Source: Hespellia sp. (GTDB lineage: Bacteria > Bacillota > Clostridia > Lachnospirales > Lachnospiraceae). From it: DNA of 64,000 bases. The position numbers were made by a program, and so were the translations under genes. Positions 43,553 through 54,058 of this stretch are shown here, piece by piece (position 1 is the stretch's first letter; each line of letters begins with the position of its first letter). The stretch is from positions 92,918-156,917 of the forward strand of contig JAQUVD010000002.1 of assembly GCA_028693555.1 (NCBI GenBank), given 5' to 3'. The notes beneath the pieces are model-generated. The model did no database searches. It was not told the DNA's origin and was given only the letters and a program-made list of their open reading frames with translations.

Positions 43553-46500
43553 ATGGCACAGAAATTTTTTGAAACATTTCCGACACTGAAGGTGGAGGAT
43601 GATATAGAGGTATTATTTCACGGAGTGGAGGTTACGAAAGTAGCCACCACTTCTTTACGCGATAAGATAAATATACATATTTTCAGTAGACATCTGATTG
43701 AAAAAGCGCATATTTATCAGATGGAGCGGGGAATCAAAGAGCAGCTTTTCGGACGTGCAAAGGTATCGATACATATCAAAGAAAAGTATCAGCTTTCCGA
43801 GCAGTATACACCGAAAATTTTGATGGAAGAATATGCGGAAAGTATTGCGCTGGAGCTGAAAAGCTATAGTGTGCTTGCTGCGCAGATGTTTGAACGTGCA
43901 AAGTTTACATTTGAGGACAACAATATTCTTTGTCTGGAGATGGCGGATAATATTGTGGCAGAAGGAAAGCAGAATTATATCGTGGATCTTCTCAATGAAA
44001 TTTACAATGAACGTTTTTCGATGCCGATGGACATACGTGTGATCTTTAAAAAAGTGGAGAAGAAGAGTAAAGCGAGTGAGCAGGACGAGCTGCTGATTCA
44101 GCAGGAAATCAATTCGATTTTCCAACGCCGCGCCGAACGTGTGAAAGAAGAAGCCGATGGGAATGAGGATAAAAAAGATTCCGGCAAGGATAAGGGTGAT
44201 GGTGCAAAGAAACCATTTGTGAAAAATGATTATGTTCGCATGGCAAAATTAACGGATGATCCGAATCTGATTTATGGGCGTAATTTTGATGACGATCCGA
44301 TTACGCTGGATCAGGTTGTTGGCGAGATGGGTGAGATTACATTTCAGGGCAAGGTCTTCCAAATGGATCAGAGAGAGATCCGCAATGAGAAGACAATCCT
44401 GATGTTTGCGGTGACTGACTTTACAGATTCCATCATGATTAAGATGTTCGTGAGAAATGAACAGCTTGCAGATATCATTGGGGATGTGAAAAAAGGCGCA
44501 TTTCTGAAAATCAAAGGTGTTACAACGATCGATAAATTCGATGGTGAGCTTACTATCGGTTCGCTTTCAGGAATTAAGAAGATTGCAGATTTTACCTCAT
44601 CGAGAAGTGATAATAGTCTGGAGAAACGAGTGGAACTTCACTGTCATACGAAGATGAGTGATATGGATGGGGTATCGGAGTGTAAGGATCTGGTACGGCG
44701 TGCGCATGACTGGGGGCACAAGGCGATTGCAATTACCGACCATGGTATTGTGCAGGCCTTTCCGGATGCGAACCATATGATTGAAGACTTTGACCGGGCG
44801 GATGAGGGAAGAGAAGAACCGTTTAAGGTCATCTATGGCGTGGAAGCCTATATCGTGGATGACTTAACAGATATTGCAGTCGGTGCGGGGACACAGACTC
44901 TGGATGATACGTATGTCGTGTTTGATTTGGAGACAACCGGATTTAGTGCAATCAAAGATAAGATTATAGAGATTGGTGCGGTAAAGATTCAGAATGGGGA
45001 AATTATCGACAAATTCAGTGAGTTTGTCAATCCGAAGCGACCGATTCCATTTCAAATCACGCAGTTGACCAGTATTACGGATGAGATGGTGATGGATGCA
45101 GAGGATATAGAAACACTGCTTCCGAGGTTCCTTGAATTTGTGGGGGATGCAGTGCTCGTGGCGCATAACGCAAGCTTTGATGTCGGTTTTATTGAGCAGA
45201 ACTGCAGGTATCAGGACATCGTACCGGACTTTATTTCCGTCGATACCGTTGCACTGGCACGCGTGCTTTTGCCTACCATTTCCAAATATAAACTGAATAA
45301 TGTTGCAAAGGCTCTGAATATTTCTCTGGAGAATCACCATCGCGCGGTGGATGATGCCGGAGCGACGGCAGAGATTTTCCAGAAGTTTATTGAGATGTTA
45401 AAAGAACGGAATATCACGACGCTCAAAGGGGTCAATCAGTTTGGTAATATGAATCCAGACGCCATCAGAAAAATGCCGTCTTACCATGCAATCATCCTGA
45501 TTGAAAAGCTGAATCCGGGAAAGGAAAACCTCTATAAGCTGGTGTCAGACTCGAATCTGATCTATTACGGAAGACGTCCGCGTATTCCGAAGAGTGAATA
45601 TAATAAATATAGAGAAGGCCTGATTATCGGAAGTGCATGTGAGGCGGGAGAGCTGTATCAGGCAATTTTGAATAAAAAGAATAAGGAATTCATTGTAAGA
45701 CTCTGTGATTTCTATGATTACTATGAGATACAGCCACTTGGCAATAACCAATTCATGATTGAAAGCAGCAAATATTCGGATATCCAGACGGAAGAGGATC
45801 TCATAGAGATCAACAAGACCATTGTTCGTCTTGGAGAAGAATTTAAAAAGCCGGTAGTGGCAACCTGCGATGTCCATTTTATGGACCCGGAGGATGAAGT
45901 CTATCGGCGCATCATTATGGCTGGAAAAGGATTTTCGGACGCGGACAAGCAGGCACCGCTTTATCTTCGCACGACAGAGGAAATGCTTGCAGAATTTGAA
46001 TATCTTGGACCGAATAAGGCAAAAGAGGTTGTGATTGATAACACAAATCTGATTGCGGACCGGATTGAAAAGATTTCACCAATCAATCCGGATAAGTGTC
46101 CGCCGGTCATTCCGAACTCGGAGCAGGATCTGACAGACATTTGTTATAATAAAGCACACAGTATTTATGGAGAAAATCTTCCGGAAGTCGTAGAAGAACG
46201 ATTGCAGCGGGAGCTCAAGTCTATCATTGGAAATGGGTATGCCGTTATGTACATTATCGCGCAGAAGCTGGTGTGGAAATCGAATGAAGATGGCTATCTG
46301 GTGGGCTCGCGTGGATCGGTAGGCTCGTCCTTTGTTGCTACAATGTCCGGAATTACGGAAGTAAATCCATTGGCACCGCATTATTATTGCAAGGAATGTC
46401 ATTACAGTGATTTTGATTCGGAGGAAGTAAAGGCCTATGCGGGGACCTGTGGATATGATATGCCGGATAAGAACTGTCCGGTCTGCGGAGCACCGCTGGT

Positions 46501-48028
46501 AAAAGACGGATTTGATATTCCGTTCGAGACCTTCCTGGGATTCAAAGGAGATAAAGAGCCGGACATCGACCTGAACTTCTCAGGTGATTATCAGTCGAAG
46601 GCACATAAATATACGGAGGTTATCTTTGGGGAGGGGCATACATTCAAGGCCGGAACCATCGGGACACTTGCAGATAAGACCGCGTACGGGTATGTAAAGA
46701 ATTATTATGAAGAACGCGGAAGCCGCAAGCGTCGATGTGAGATTGAACGAATCGTAGAGGGGTGTACCGGAATTCGCAGAAGTACCGGACAGCATCCGGG
46801 AGGTATTGTAGTACTGCCTCATGGCCATGACATCAATGAATTCACACCGATTCAGCATCCGGCAAATGATATGACATCGGATATCATTACCACACATTTT
46901 GACTATCATTCCATTGATCATAACTTGTTGAAACTTGATATTCTGGGTCATGATGATCCTACGATTATCCGCGCATTAGAGGATTATATTACATCGGATG
47001 CTATGGAAAATGAGTACAATGAGGACAACCCGTTTGTTGCGACTAGAATTCCGCTGGATGATCCGGGTGTGATGTCGTTATTCCATGATACGAGTGCACT
47101 TGGGATTAAGCCGGAAGACATTGATGGATGTAAACTGGGGTGTCAGGGAGTTCCGGAGTTTGGAACCAGCTTTGTAATTCAGATGGTTCAGGATGCGAAG
47201 CCAAAGACCTTGTCGGATCTGATTCGTATCTCCGGTCTGTCACATGGAACGAACGTGTGGCTTGGAAATGCAGAGACGCTGATCAAAGAAGGAAAAGCCA
47301 CCATTTCGACTGCAATCTGTACCCGTGATGACATTATGGCATATCTGATCGGGAAAAATATGGATAGTGCAGAGTCCTTCAGCATCATGGAAAAGGTGCG
47401 AAAGGGAAAAGGGCTGACGCCGGAGTGGGAGAAGGATATGCGCGACCATGATGTGCCACAGTGGTACATTGATTCGTGCAACAAGATCAGCTACATGTTC
47501 CCGAAAGCGCATGCGGCGGCGTATGTTATGATGGCGTATCGAATTGCGTACTGCAAGATTAACTATCCGCTCGCGTATTATGCCGCATATTTTGGAATCC
47601 GTGCCAACGCATTTTCTTATGAGATCATGTGTCAGGGAAAAGATAAGCTGAATTTCTTCTATCAGGACTATAAGAAGAGAATGGATTCACTGAGCAATAA
47701 AGAACAGGATACCTTGAAAGATATGAAGATTGTGCAGGAAATGTATGCCCGTGGATTTGAGTTTTTACCATTGGATATCTATCGGTCCAAAGCGACACAG
47801 TTCCAGATTGTTGACGGAAAGCTTTTGCCTCCATTTAGCAGTGTGGAAGGTATGGGCGAAAAAGCGGCTGAACTCGTGGAAATTGCACAGAAGGATGGTA
47901 AGTATCTGTCATTAGATGATTTCAGACAGAGAACGAAGTGCTCGCAGACCGTTATCGATCTGATGAATGATATGGGATTGTTTGGAAATCTTCCGAAGAG
48001 TAATCAGTTGTCGTTGTTTGATATGTAA
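43553..48028 (+). CDS. polC: DNA polymerase III PolC-type alpha subunit
   Basis: A 1491-residue replicative polymerase of low-GC Gram-positives. Domains in order: N-terminal domains, OB fold (about 255-345), PHP domain (LHCHTKMSD, His363) split by the 3'-5' exonuclease (FDLETTG, Asp458, through about 620), a four-cysteine zinc module (about 946-982; CKECHYSDFD, NCPVCG), polymerase palm with catalytic DIDLNF (Asp1004, Asp1006), then fingers and the C-terminal beta-clamp region ending NQLSLFDM. QLSLF near the end is a clamp-binding-type motif. The length is normal for PolC (about 1440-1490). It copies chromosomal DNA at the fork. Confidence 0.96.
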   Translation: MAQKFFETFPTLKVEDDIEVLFHGVEVTKVATTSLRDKINIHIFSRHLIEKAHIYQMERGIKEQLFGRAKVSIHIKEKYQLSEQYTPKILMEEYAESIALELKSYSVLAAQMFERAKFTFEDNNILCLEMADNIVAEGKQNYIVDLLNEIYNERFSMPMDIRVIFKKVEKKSKASEQDELLIQQEINSIFQRRAERVKEEADGNEDKKDSGKDKGDGAKKPFVKNDYVRMAKLTDDPNLIYGRNFDDDPITLDQVVGEMGEITFQGKVFQMDQREIRNEKTILMFAVTDFTDSIMIKMFVRNEQLADIIGDVKKGAFLKIKGVTTIDKFDGELTIGSLSGIKKIADFTSSRSDNSLEKRVELHCHTKMSDMDGVSECKDLVRRAHDWGHKAIAITDHGIVQAFPDANHMIEDFDRADEGREEPFKVIYGVEAYIVDDLTDIAVGAGTQTLDDTYVVFDLETTGFSAIKDKIIEIGAVKIQNGEIIDKFSEFVNPKRPIPFQITQLTSITDEMVMDAEDIETLLPRFLEFVGDAVLVAHNASFDVGFIEQNCRYQDIVPDFISVDTVALARVLLPTISKYKLNNVAKALNISLENHHRAVDDAGATAEIFQKFIEMLKERNITTLKGVNQFGNMNPDAIRKMPSYHAIILIEKLNPGKENLYKLVSDSNLIYYGRRPRIPKSEYNKYREGLIIGSACEAGELYQAILNKKNKEFIVRLCDFYDYYEIQPLGNNQFMIESSKYSDIQTEEDLIEINKTIVRLGEEFKKPVVATCDVHFMDPEDEVYRRIIMAGKGFSDADKQAPLYLRTTEEMLAEFEYLGPNKAKEVVIDNTNLIADRIEKISPINPDKCPPVIPNSEQDLTDICYNKAHSIYGENLPEVVEERLQRELKSIIGNGYAVMYIIAQKLVWKSNEDGYLVGSRGSVGSSFVATMSGITEVNPLAPHYYCKECHYSDFDSEEVKAYAGTCGYDMPDKNCPVCGAPLVKDGFDIPFETFLGFKGDKEPDIDLNFSGDYQSKAHKYTEVIFGEGHTFKAGTIGTLADKTAYGYVKNYYEERGSRKRRCEIERIVEGCTGIRRSTGQHPGGIVVLPHGHDINEFTPIQHPANDMTSDIITTHFDYHSIDHNLLKLDILGHDDPTIIRALEDYITSDAMENEYNEDNPFVATRIPLDDPGVMSLFHDTSALGIKPEDIDGCKLGCQGVPEFGTSFVIQMVQDAKPKTLSDLIRISGLSHGTNVWLGNAETLIKEGKATISTAICTRDDIMAYLIGKNMDSAESFSIMEKVRKGKGLTPEWEKDMRDHDVPQWYIDSCNKISYMFPKAHAAAYVMMAYRIAYCKINYPLAYYAAYFGIRANAFSYEIMCQGKDKLNFFYQDYKKRMDSLSNKEQDTLKDMKIVQEMYARGFEFLPLDIYRSKATQFQIVDGKLLPPFSSVEGMGEKAAELVEIAQKDGKYLSLDDFRQRTKCSQTVIDLMNDMGLFGNLPKSNQLSLFDM

Positions 48029-48054
48029 GAATGTGGAAATGTAGATAAAAAGTA

Positions 48055-48085
48055 TTGACCTTGTACTTGATACAAGGTTTATGCT
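48055..48085 (+). promoter_or_regulatory. MerR-type autoregulated promoter
   Basis: TTGACC (48055-48060) and TATGCT (48080-48085) are 19 bases apart, the lengthened spacer of MerR-controlled promoters. Inside it is the perfect dyad ACCTTGTA-CTTGA-TACAAGGT (48058-48078). The regulator encoded next should bind here. Confidence 0.85.
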
Positions 48086-48127
48086 TATCCTGTAAAACGT
48101 GTGGTATTACATTTTAGGAGGTCGTCT

Positions 48128-49030
48128 ATGAATATTAAAGAGGTCGAGAGGATTACAGGAATCAGCAGTCAGAATATTCGGTTTTATGAGAAGAAGGGAC
48201 TGATTACACCAAAACGAAATAAACTGAACACATATCGAGAATATGGCGAGGAAGAAATTCGGAGATTGAAGCTGATTAAAATGTTCCGTATGTTGGATAT
48301 GTCGATTGAGCAGATTGCGCTGCTATTAGATGGGAAGAAGATACTGTCTGTGTCATTGAAAGAACAGCAGCAATTGCTTGAACGAAAAATGATAGAAATG
48401 AAGTCGGTCCTTCAATTTTGTGAACAACTTGAAAAATCCAATGTTACGCTGCAGAATCTAAACGTGGATGACTGTCTGAATCAGATGGAACAGAAAAAGA
48501 GCAGCTTTTTCACAAAATGGATTACAGATTATAAAGATGTGGTGCAATATGAACATGAGCGAAGATTCACATTTATACCGGATGATGCGATTACGAATCG
48601 ATACGAATTTGCAAACGCGTTGTATGCATTCGCAATGGAAAAAGATTTAGATCTGGTAATTACAAAAGAATGCATGTATCCAGAATTTACAATCAATGGA
48701 ATCGAATATACGGCAGAACGCAATTATGCACGTGGCGGTGGAATACCTATTGCAGTGATAAGCTGTACCAGAAAAGATGCGCCAGAGGTGGAAGCAGAAT
48801 TCAAGCATGGAAAAAAGAAATGGATGCGAATACTGCATATTGCGTGGCCGGGAATCTTTCTATTTTTATTTTTCCTCATAACAAGATGGAAAGACGGCTT
48901 TCAGAAAATGCTTCGTTCTCCGGAAGGCTGGATTATACTGGCAGTTCTCGCTGTTATATGTGTGGTTGGAATTATAAGAAACTATTATCTGTATTGGAAT
49001 CGGGATTCTGAATATGAGGATAAGAATTAG
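48128..49030 (+). CDS. MerR-family regulator with two C-terminal membrane segments
   Basis: A 300-residue protein, far longer than the usual ~110-150 for simple MerR proteins, starting six bases after AGGAGG. The N-terminal MerR helix-turn-helix (about 1-70; ISSQNIRFYEKKGLITPKRN) is followed by a dimerisation coiled coil (about 80-125). A soluble domain spans about 135-235. Two hydrophobic segments lie at about 240-258 (ILHIAWPGIFLFLFFLI) and 270-288 (WIILAVLAVICVVGI). It would be a membrane-tethered transcription factor. Similarity of the extra domain is not recognised. No target gene is obvious besides itself. Confidence 0.8.
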   Translation: MNIKEVERITGISSQNIRFYEKKGLITPKRNKLNTYREYGEEEIRRLKLIKMFRMLDMSIEQIALLLDGKKILSVSLKEQQQLLERKMIEMKSVLQFCEQLEKSNVTLQNLNVDDCLNQMEQKKSSFFTKWITDYKDVVQYEHERRFTFIPDDAITNRYEFANALYAFAMEKDLDLVITKECMYPEFTINGIEYTAERNYARGGGIPIAVISCTRKDAPEVEAEFKHGKKKWMRILHIAWPGIFLFLFFLITRWKDGFQKMLRSPEGWIILAVLAVICVVGIIRNYYLYWNRDSEYEDKN

Positions 49031-49074
49031 CAGAAATGTTGATAGAAAAAAATAAAAAAGTTAATTTTGGTGGG

Positions 49075-49103
49075 TTGACATTTATTTTTGATAGTGCTAG
49101 ACT
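49075..49103 (+). promoter_or_regulatory. trp operon promoter
   Basis: TTGACA (49075-49080), a 17-base spacer and TAGACT (49098-49103) form a strong promoter placed just before the T-box leader. Confidence 0.85.
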
Positions 49104-49109
49104 AACAAC

Positions 49110-49436
49110 AAGTTAAAACAATTTAATATGCTAAACCGTTGAAGTGGAGATAACGGCAGTTATGAACTCACAGAGAGCCCGGGATGCTGAGAACCGAGCA
49201 GAACACAGATTGTCAAATGGACCACAGAGGGTGCAGTCAAAAGCACATCACATAGTAGGTGCTGAGTATTCTGCAACGTAGGGGCTTACGTCAGTAGCCG
49301 GAAATATAATGGTATTTCGCTAAGAGTGTAGCATTGGCTATGAAGCAAGGTGGCAACGCGGGAATGATATGATGAATATATCTCGTCCTTGACTGATAGA
49401 AGTATTTTCTATTGGTCGTGGACGAGATTTTTTTGC
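49110..49436 (+). promoter_or_regulatory. T-box leader, tryptophan-specific
   Basis: The leader has the invariant T-box sequence AAGGTGGCAACGCGGG (49347-49362), whose bases pair with the tRNA acceptor end. A Stem I region precedes it. The specifier is read as TGG (49218-49220) followed by ACC, as in Trp T-boxes. The terminator ATCTCGTCC (49380-49388)/GGACGAGAT (49420-49428) ends in seven T. Uncharged tRNA-Trp should stabilise the antiterminator and let the trp genes be transcribed. Confidence 0.92.
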
Positions 49437-49514
49437 GTGCAATCTGTGAATAAAGAAAAACATCACGTTGTGCGTGCACTGAAAAACGATGAAAAAGAAA
49501 GTGAGGAAAAGTAA

Positions 49515-50990
49515 ATGTATTATCCAACCTTAGAACAGGCCCGAAAGATTGCGGAGACAAAGGAATATAAGCAGATTCCAATCAGTTGCAAAATCTTCTC
49601 TGACATACGTACACCAATTCAGGTGCTTCGGGCACTTCAAAATGTCAGTCACAATTGTTATATGTTAGAGTCAGCGGAGGACAATCAGGTCTGGGGCAGA
49701 TATACATTTTTAGGATATGACCCGACACTGGAAATCACATGTATAGACGGGAGCCTTCGAATCAAAAACGGGAAAGAGATTACGGAGACAACAAAGGATC
49801 CGAGCGGTGCGATTCGAAAGATTCTTGCAGAGCATAAGAGCCCTAAGCTGGAAGGACTTCCCACATTCACCGGTGGTTTGGTTGGATATTTCTCCTATGA
49901 TTTTCTTAAATACAGTGAACCGACATTGAAACTGGACGCAAAAGATGAAGAAGGGTTTAAAGATGTCGATGTGATGTTATTTAAACAGGTCATAGCGTTT
50001 GATCATTACAGACAGATGATCATCCTGATCACTAATATTTCTACGGAGAACATAGAAGAATCCTACCGGGCGGGACAGAAGGAACTGGAGGAATTAAAGG
50101 AACTTGTCTCGAAGGGGGCACGGAAGGAATATGAAAGTGGTCATATGACTTCGGAAATCAGAGCACTTTTTGACAAAGAGGCATATTGTAATATGGTTCA
50201 GAATGCAAAGCACTCTATCAAAGACGGTGATATCTTTCAGGTGGTTTTATCGAACCGGTTTGAAGCCGATTTTGAGGGGAGCTTACTGGATACTTACCGG
50301 GTGCTTCGCACAACGAATCCTTCGCCATACATGTTCTACTTCTCAAGCGATGATATTGAAGTTGCAGGCGCGTCCCCGGAGACACTGGTAAAACTGGAAG
50401 ACGGGGTGCTTCATACATTTCCACTTGCGGGAACGAGACCAAGAGGGAGTACAAGGCAAGAGGACGAACGTCTGGAGAAAGAGCTGCTTGCAGATGAAAA
50501 AGAACGAGCGGAACATAACATGCTGGTGGATCTTGGGCGAAACGATATCGGCAAACTCAGTAAAATCGGCAGTGTAGAAGTAGAAAAGTATATGGAAATC
50601 GAGCGTTTCTCACATGTAATGCATATCGGTTCGACTGTGAAAGGCAACATCAGAGAAGACCGAGATGCGCTTGACGCAATCGCAGCAGTGCTCCCGGCGG
50701 GAACGTTATCCGGTGCCCCTAAAATCAGAGCCTGTGAGATCATCAATGAACTGGAGGGAAACAAGCGCGGCATTTATGGCGGCGCAATCGGATATCTGGA
50801 CTTTACCGGAAACATGGATACCTGCATTGCCATTCGGATTGCATTTAAGAAAAATGGAAAAGTATTTATCCGGTCCGGAGCGGGCATTGTCGCGGATTCG
50901 ATTCCGGAAAACGAATATCAGGAATGTATCAACAAGGCAAAGGCTGTTGTGGCAGCGTTGGAAATCGCAGGAGGGAAAGAAGACTTATGA
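49515..50990 (+). CDS. trpE: Anthranilate synthase component I
   Basis: A 491-residue chorismate-binding enzyme. The N-terminal tryptophan-binding region contains LLESAEDNQVWGRYTFLGYD-like sequence with the feedback Leu-x-Ser motif (MLESAE). The catalytic part includes PSPYMFYFSSDDIEVAGASP, HVMHIGSTVKG and GTLSGAPKIRA. It makes anthranilate from chorismate with ammonia from TrpG. It is the first gene of the operon after the T-box; the stop overlaps the trpG start. Confidence 0.95.
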   Translation: MYYPTLEQARKIAETKEYKQIPISCKIFSDIRTPIQVLRALQNVSHNCYMLESAEDNQVWGRYTFLGYDPTLEITCIDGSLRIKNGKEITETTKDPSGAIRKILAEHKSPKLEGLPTFTGGLVGYFSYDFLKYSEPTLKLDAKDEEGFKDVDVMLFKQVIAFDHYRQMIILITNISTENIEESYRAGQKELEELKELVSKGARKEYESGHMTSEIRALFDKEAYCNMVQNAKHSIKDGDIFQVVLSNRFEADFEGSLLDTYRVLRTTNPSPYMFYFSSDDIEVAGASPETLVKLEDGVLHTFPLAGTRPRGSTRQEDERLEKELLADEKERAEHNMLVDLGRNDIGKLSKIGSVEVEKYMEIERFSHVMHIGSTVKGNIREDRDALDAIAAVLPAGTLSGAPKIRACEIINELEGNKRGIYGGAIGYLDFTGNMDTCIAIRIAFKKNGKVFIRSGAGIVADSIPENEYQECINKAKAVVAALEIAGGKEDL

Positions 50991-51553
50991 TTTTACTGAT
51001 CGATAATTATGACAGTTTTTCGTACAACCTGTATCAATTGATCGGTGCGTTTCAGGCTGATATTAAGGTCGTTCGAAATGATGAACTGACAGTGGAAGAG
51101 ATTCGGGCATTGAAACCGGAAGCAATTATTCTTTCACCGGGACCTGGAAGACCGGAGGATGCAGGTATCTGTGTCGAAGTGGTAAAGCAGCTTGGGGAGG
51201 AATACAAAATCCTGGGTGTGTGTCTGGGTCACCAATCCATTTGCAGGGCATATGGAGCAACCGTTTCTTATGCGAAGACATTGATGCATGGGAAGCAGTC
51301 GATGACAGATCTTGATACCACGAAAGAGATCTTTGCCGGAATGCCAGAGCAAATTCTGGCAGCAAGGTATCATTCGCTGGCTGCACAGGAAGATACAATG
51401 CCAGAAGAACTGCAGATTATTGCGAGGACCGATGATAACGAAATTATGGCGGTACAGCATAAGAAAAACAGAGTGTATGGCTTACAGTTTCATCCGGAAT
51501 CCATTCTGACACCGGACGGAGCTAAAATAATTGAGAATTTTTTAAAACTTTAA
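50987..51553 (+). CDS. trpG: Anthranilate synthase component II (glutamine amidotransferase)
   Basis: A 188-residue class I amidotransferase starting at the ATGA that overlaps the trpE stop; a longer frame to 50924 is an overlap artefact. It has the oxyanion block LSPGPGRPEDAG, the nucleophile Cys in GVCLGHQS (about residue 80) and the His-Glu pair in QFHPESILT. It supplies ammonia to TrpE. No fusion to trpD. Confidence 0.95.
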   Translation: MILLIDNYDSFSYNLYQLIGAFQADIKVVRNDELTVEEIRALKPEAIILSPGPGRPEDAGICVEVVKQLGEEYKILGVCLGHQSICRAYGATVSYAKTLMHGKQSMTDLDTTKEIFAGMPEQILAARYHSLAAQEDTMPEELQIIARTDDNEIMAVQHKKNRVYGLQFHPESILTPDGAKIIENFLKL

Positions 51554-51590
51554 CAAATAGAATACGAAAAAGATTCAGGAGGACAATATC

Positions 51591-52601
51591 ATGATTAAAG
51601 AAGCAATTAAAAAAATCGCAAGGAAAGAAGACTTATCATATGAAGAAGCAAACCAGGTTATGGATGAGATTATGTCGGGAGAGACTTCTGATATTCAGAC
51701 CTCTGCATTTTTGACGGGACTGTCAATGAAGGGAGAAACAATCGATGAAATTTCAGGCTGCGCAGCAGGAATGAGAGCGCACTGTGTGAAAGTGTTAAAT
51801 GACTTAGATGCCGCAGAGATTGTTGGAACAGGTGGAGATGGATCAAACTCCTTTAACATTTCTACGACAGCGGCAATTGTAACAGCAGCAGGTGGTGTAC
51901 CGGTTGCGAAGCATGGCAACAGAGCAGCTACCTCAAAGTGTGGAACAGCGGACTGCTTTGAGGCACTGGGTGTCAACATTTCCGTAAGTCCGGAGAAGAG
52001 CGCACAATTGTTAAAAGAAATTGGTCTATGCTTTTTATTTGCACAGAACTATCACATTTCTATGAAATACGTTGCACCGGTCAGAAAAGAACTTGGAATC
52101 CGAACCGTATTTAACATTCTGGGACCACTTGCAAATCCGGCAGGTGCCAATATGGAATTAATGGGTGTCTATGATGAAGAACTGGTACAGCCGCTCTCAG
52201 AAGTTCTTGAAAAATTAGGTGTAAAACGCGGTATGGTTGTCTACGGACAGGATTGTCTGGATGAAATTTCTATGAGTGCGCCAACAACCGTGTGCGAATT
52301 TCATGATGGCGAGCGTAAATGCTATCGCATTGAGCCGGAGGATTTTGGCTTTGAAAAATGTGCGAAAGAGGATTTGGTTGGTGGAACGCCAGAAGAGAAT
52401 GCAGAAATCACACGCAGCATTCTGAAGGGGGAACAGGGTCCAAGAAGAAATGCAGTTCTGTTAAATGCCGGAGCGGCACTTTACATGGCTGGCAAGTATG
52501 AGACACTTGCAGACGGCGTGAGGGCGGCAGGAGAAATTATTGACAGTGGAAAAGCAATTGCAAAGCTGGAAGAATTTATTCAGCGTTCAAACGAAGCATA
52601 A
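51591..52601 (+). CDS. trpD: Anthranilate phosphoribosyltransferase
   Basis: A 336-residue enzyme with the PRPP motif [17 protein letters not shown] (about 80-96), [20 protein letters not shown] and the second half [20 protein letters not shown]. It adds ribose-5-phosphate to anthranilate. AGGAGG precedes the ATG. Confidence 0.95.
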   Translation: MIKEAIKKIARKEDLSYEEANQVMDEIMSGETSDIQTSAFLTGLSMKGETIDEISGCAAGMRAHCVKVLNDLDAAEIVGTGGDGSNSFNISTTAAIVTAAGGVPVAKHGNRAATSKCGTADCFEALGVNISVSPEKSAQLLKEIGLCFLFAQNYHISMKYVAPVRKELGIRTVFNILGPLANPAGANMELMGVYDEELVQPLSEVLEKLGVKRGMVVYGQDCLDEISMSAPTTVCEFHDGERKCYRIEPEDFGFEKCAKEDLVGGTPEENAEITRSILKGEQGPRRNAVLLNAGAALYMAGKYETLADGVRAAGEIIDSGKAIAKLEEFIQRSNEA

Positions 52602-52620
52602 TGGATAGGAGAAACGAGTC

Positions 52621-53403
52621 ATGATATTAGATGAGCTGGCAGCATATGCAAAAGAGCGTGTGGCAAAAGCAAAGCAGAGGATCTCTCTGGAAAAAATAAA
52701 AGAACAGGCATTGGCAATGCCTGTGGGGGAGTTTGCATTTGAAAGAGCACTTAGGAAGGACGAAATGAGCTTTATCTGCGAGGTGAAGAAAGCCTCACCG
52801 TCGAAAGGAATGATCTCGGAAACGTTTCCGTATCTGGAAATTGCGAAATCGTATGAAGCAGCCGGAGCTGCCTGTATTTCCTGTCTGACAGAACCAAAAT
52901 GGTTTCTGGGCTCGGATGATATTTTCAGGGAGATTCGTGCAAATGTATCAATTCCCATGATAAGGAAAGATTTTACCGTAGATGAGTATCAGATTTATGA
53001 GGCGAAAGTAATGGGAGCGGATGCGGTACTTCTGATCTGTGCACTTCTTGATACAGACACACTTCGCAAGTACCTGATTCTCTGCCGGCAGCTTGGAATG
53101 AGTGCATTAGTGGAAACCCATGATGAACAGGAGATTGCGTCTGCAGTGCTTGCCGGAGCTGGAATGATCGGCGTGAACAATCGGAACCTAAAGGACTTTA
53201 CTGTTGACTTTTCCAATGCGATGCAGTTAAAGAGTCAGATCCCGTCAGATGTGCTCTATGTGGCAGAAAGCGGTGTGGCAAGAGTAGAAGATGTGAGGAG
53301 GCTCGCACAGATTGGCGCAGATGCAGTGCTGATGGGTGAAGTTTTAATGAGAGCTGCGGATCAGAAAGCAATGCTTGATCAGATGCGGGAAGCAGCATTA
53401 TAA
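52621..53403 (+). CDS. trpC: Indole-3-glycerol-phosphate synthase
   Basis: A 260-residue TIM barrel. Catalytic blocks are ICEVKKASPSKGMI (Glu and Lys at about 52-55), PMIRKDFTVDEYQIYEA, IGVNNRNLKDF and VAESGV. It closes the indole ring from CdRP. It is separate from trpF, unlike the enterobacterial fusion. Confidence 0.95.
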   Translation: MILDELAAYAKERVAKAKQRISLEKIKEQALAMPVGEFAFERALRKDEMSFICEVKKASPSKGMISETFPYLEIAKSYEAAGAACISCLTEPKWFLGSDDIFREIRANVSIPMIRKDFTVDEYQIYEAKVMGADAVLLICALLDTDTLRKYLILCRQLGMSALVETHDEQEIASAVLAGAGMIGVNNRNLKDFTVDFSNAMQLKSQIPSDVLYVAESGVARVEDVRRLAQIGADAVLMGEVLMRAADQKAMLDQMREAAL

Positions 53404-53440
53404 AATTGGGATTCTTAAGACCGAAAAGAGAGGTGGCTGG

Positions 53441-54058
53441 ATGAGCAGAATCAAAATCTGTGGATTATCCCGAAGCGAAGATATTATTTATGTAAATGAA
53501 GCAAAACCGGACTATGCCGGATTTATTATCAATTTCCCCCGAAGTCATAGAAATATTGATGTTCAGACATTGAAGGAATTGAAACAAACTCTGAATCCAG
53601 ACATAAAAGCAGTAGGAGTATTTGTGGATCAGCCGGTTGAGCTTGTAGCTGGGATTGCGCAGGCGGGACTGATCGAACTGATACAGCTTCATGGCAAGGA
53701 AGATGAGAATTATATCAGGCGTCTTAGAATTCATACAGGAGTACGGATTATCAAGGCCTTTCAGATAACATCACCGGAAGATATGAAAGCAGTAGAAAAA
53801 AGCAGTGCAGATTATGTTTTACTGGATGCAGGACAGGGCTCTGGAAAAACATTTGACTGGCAGTTTCTTGCGGATGTGGAGCGTCCGTATTTTCTGGCAG
53901 GGGGGATATCGGCTGATAATATAGAAGCGGCAATGAACATTGCCAAACCATTTGCACTGGATGTATCAAGCGGTGTGGAGACAGATAAAATCAAAGATAA
54001 AAAGAAGATGATGGAAGTTGTGAGAATTGCACATAAGGAGGAAAAGTACTATGAGTAA
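53441..54058 (+). CDS. trpF: Phosphoribosylanthranilate isomerase
   Basis: A 205-residue TIM barrel beginning [14 protein letters not shown] with the catalytic Cys in KICGL; GAGGTGG supports this start over the open frame to 53375. Other motifs are [21 protein letters not shown] and [10 protein letters not shown], and Asp in [10 protein letters not shown]. The stop overlaps the trpB start by eight bases. Confidence 0.93.
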   Translation: MSRIKICGLSRSEDIIYVNEAKPDYAGFIINFPRSHRNIDVQTLKELKQTLNPDIKAVGVFVDQPVELVAGIAQAGLIELIQLHGKEDENYIRRLRIHTGVRIIKAFQITSPEDMKAVEKSSADYVLLDAGQGSGKTFDWQFLADVERPYFLAGGISADNIEAAMNIAKPFALDVSSGVETDKIKDKKKMMEVVRIAHKEEKYYE

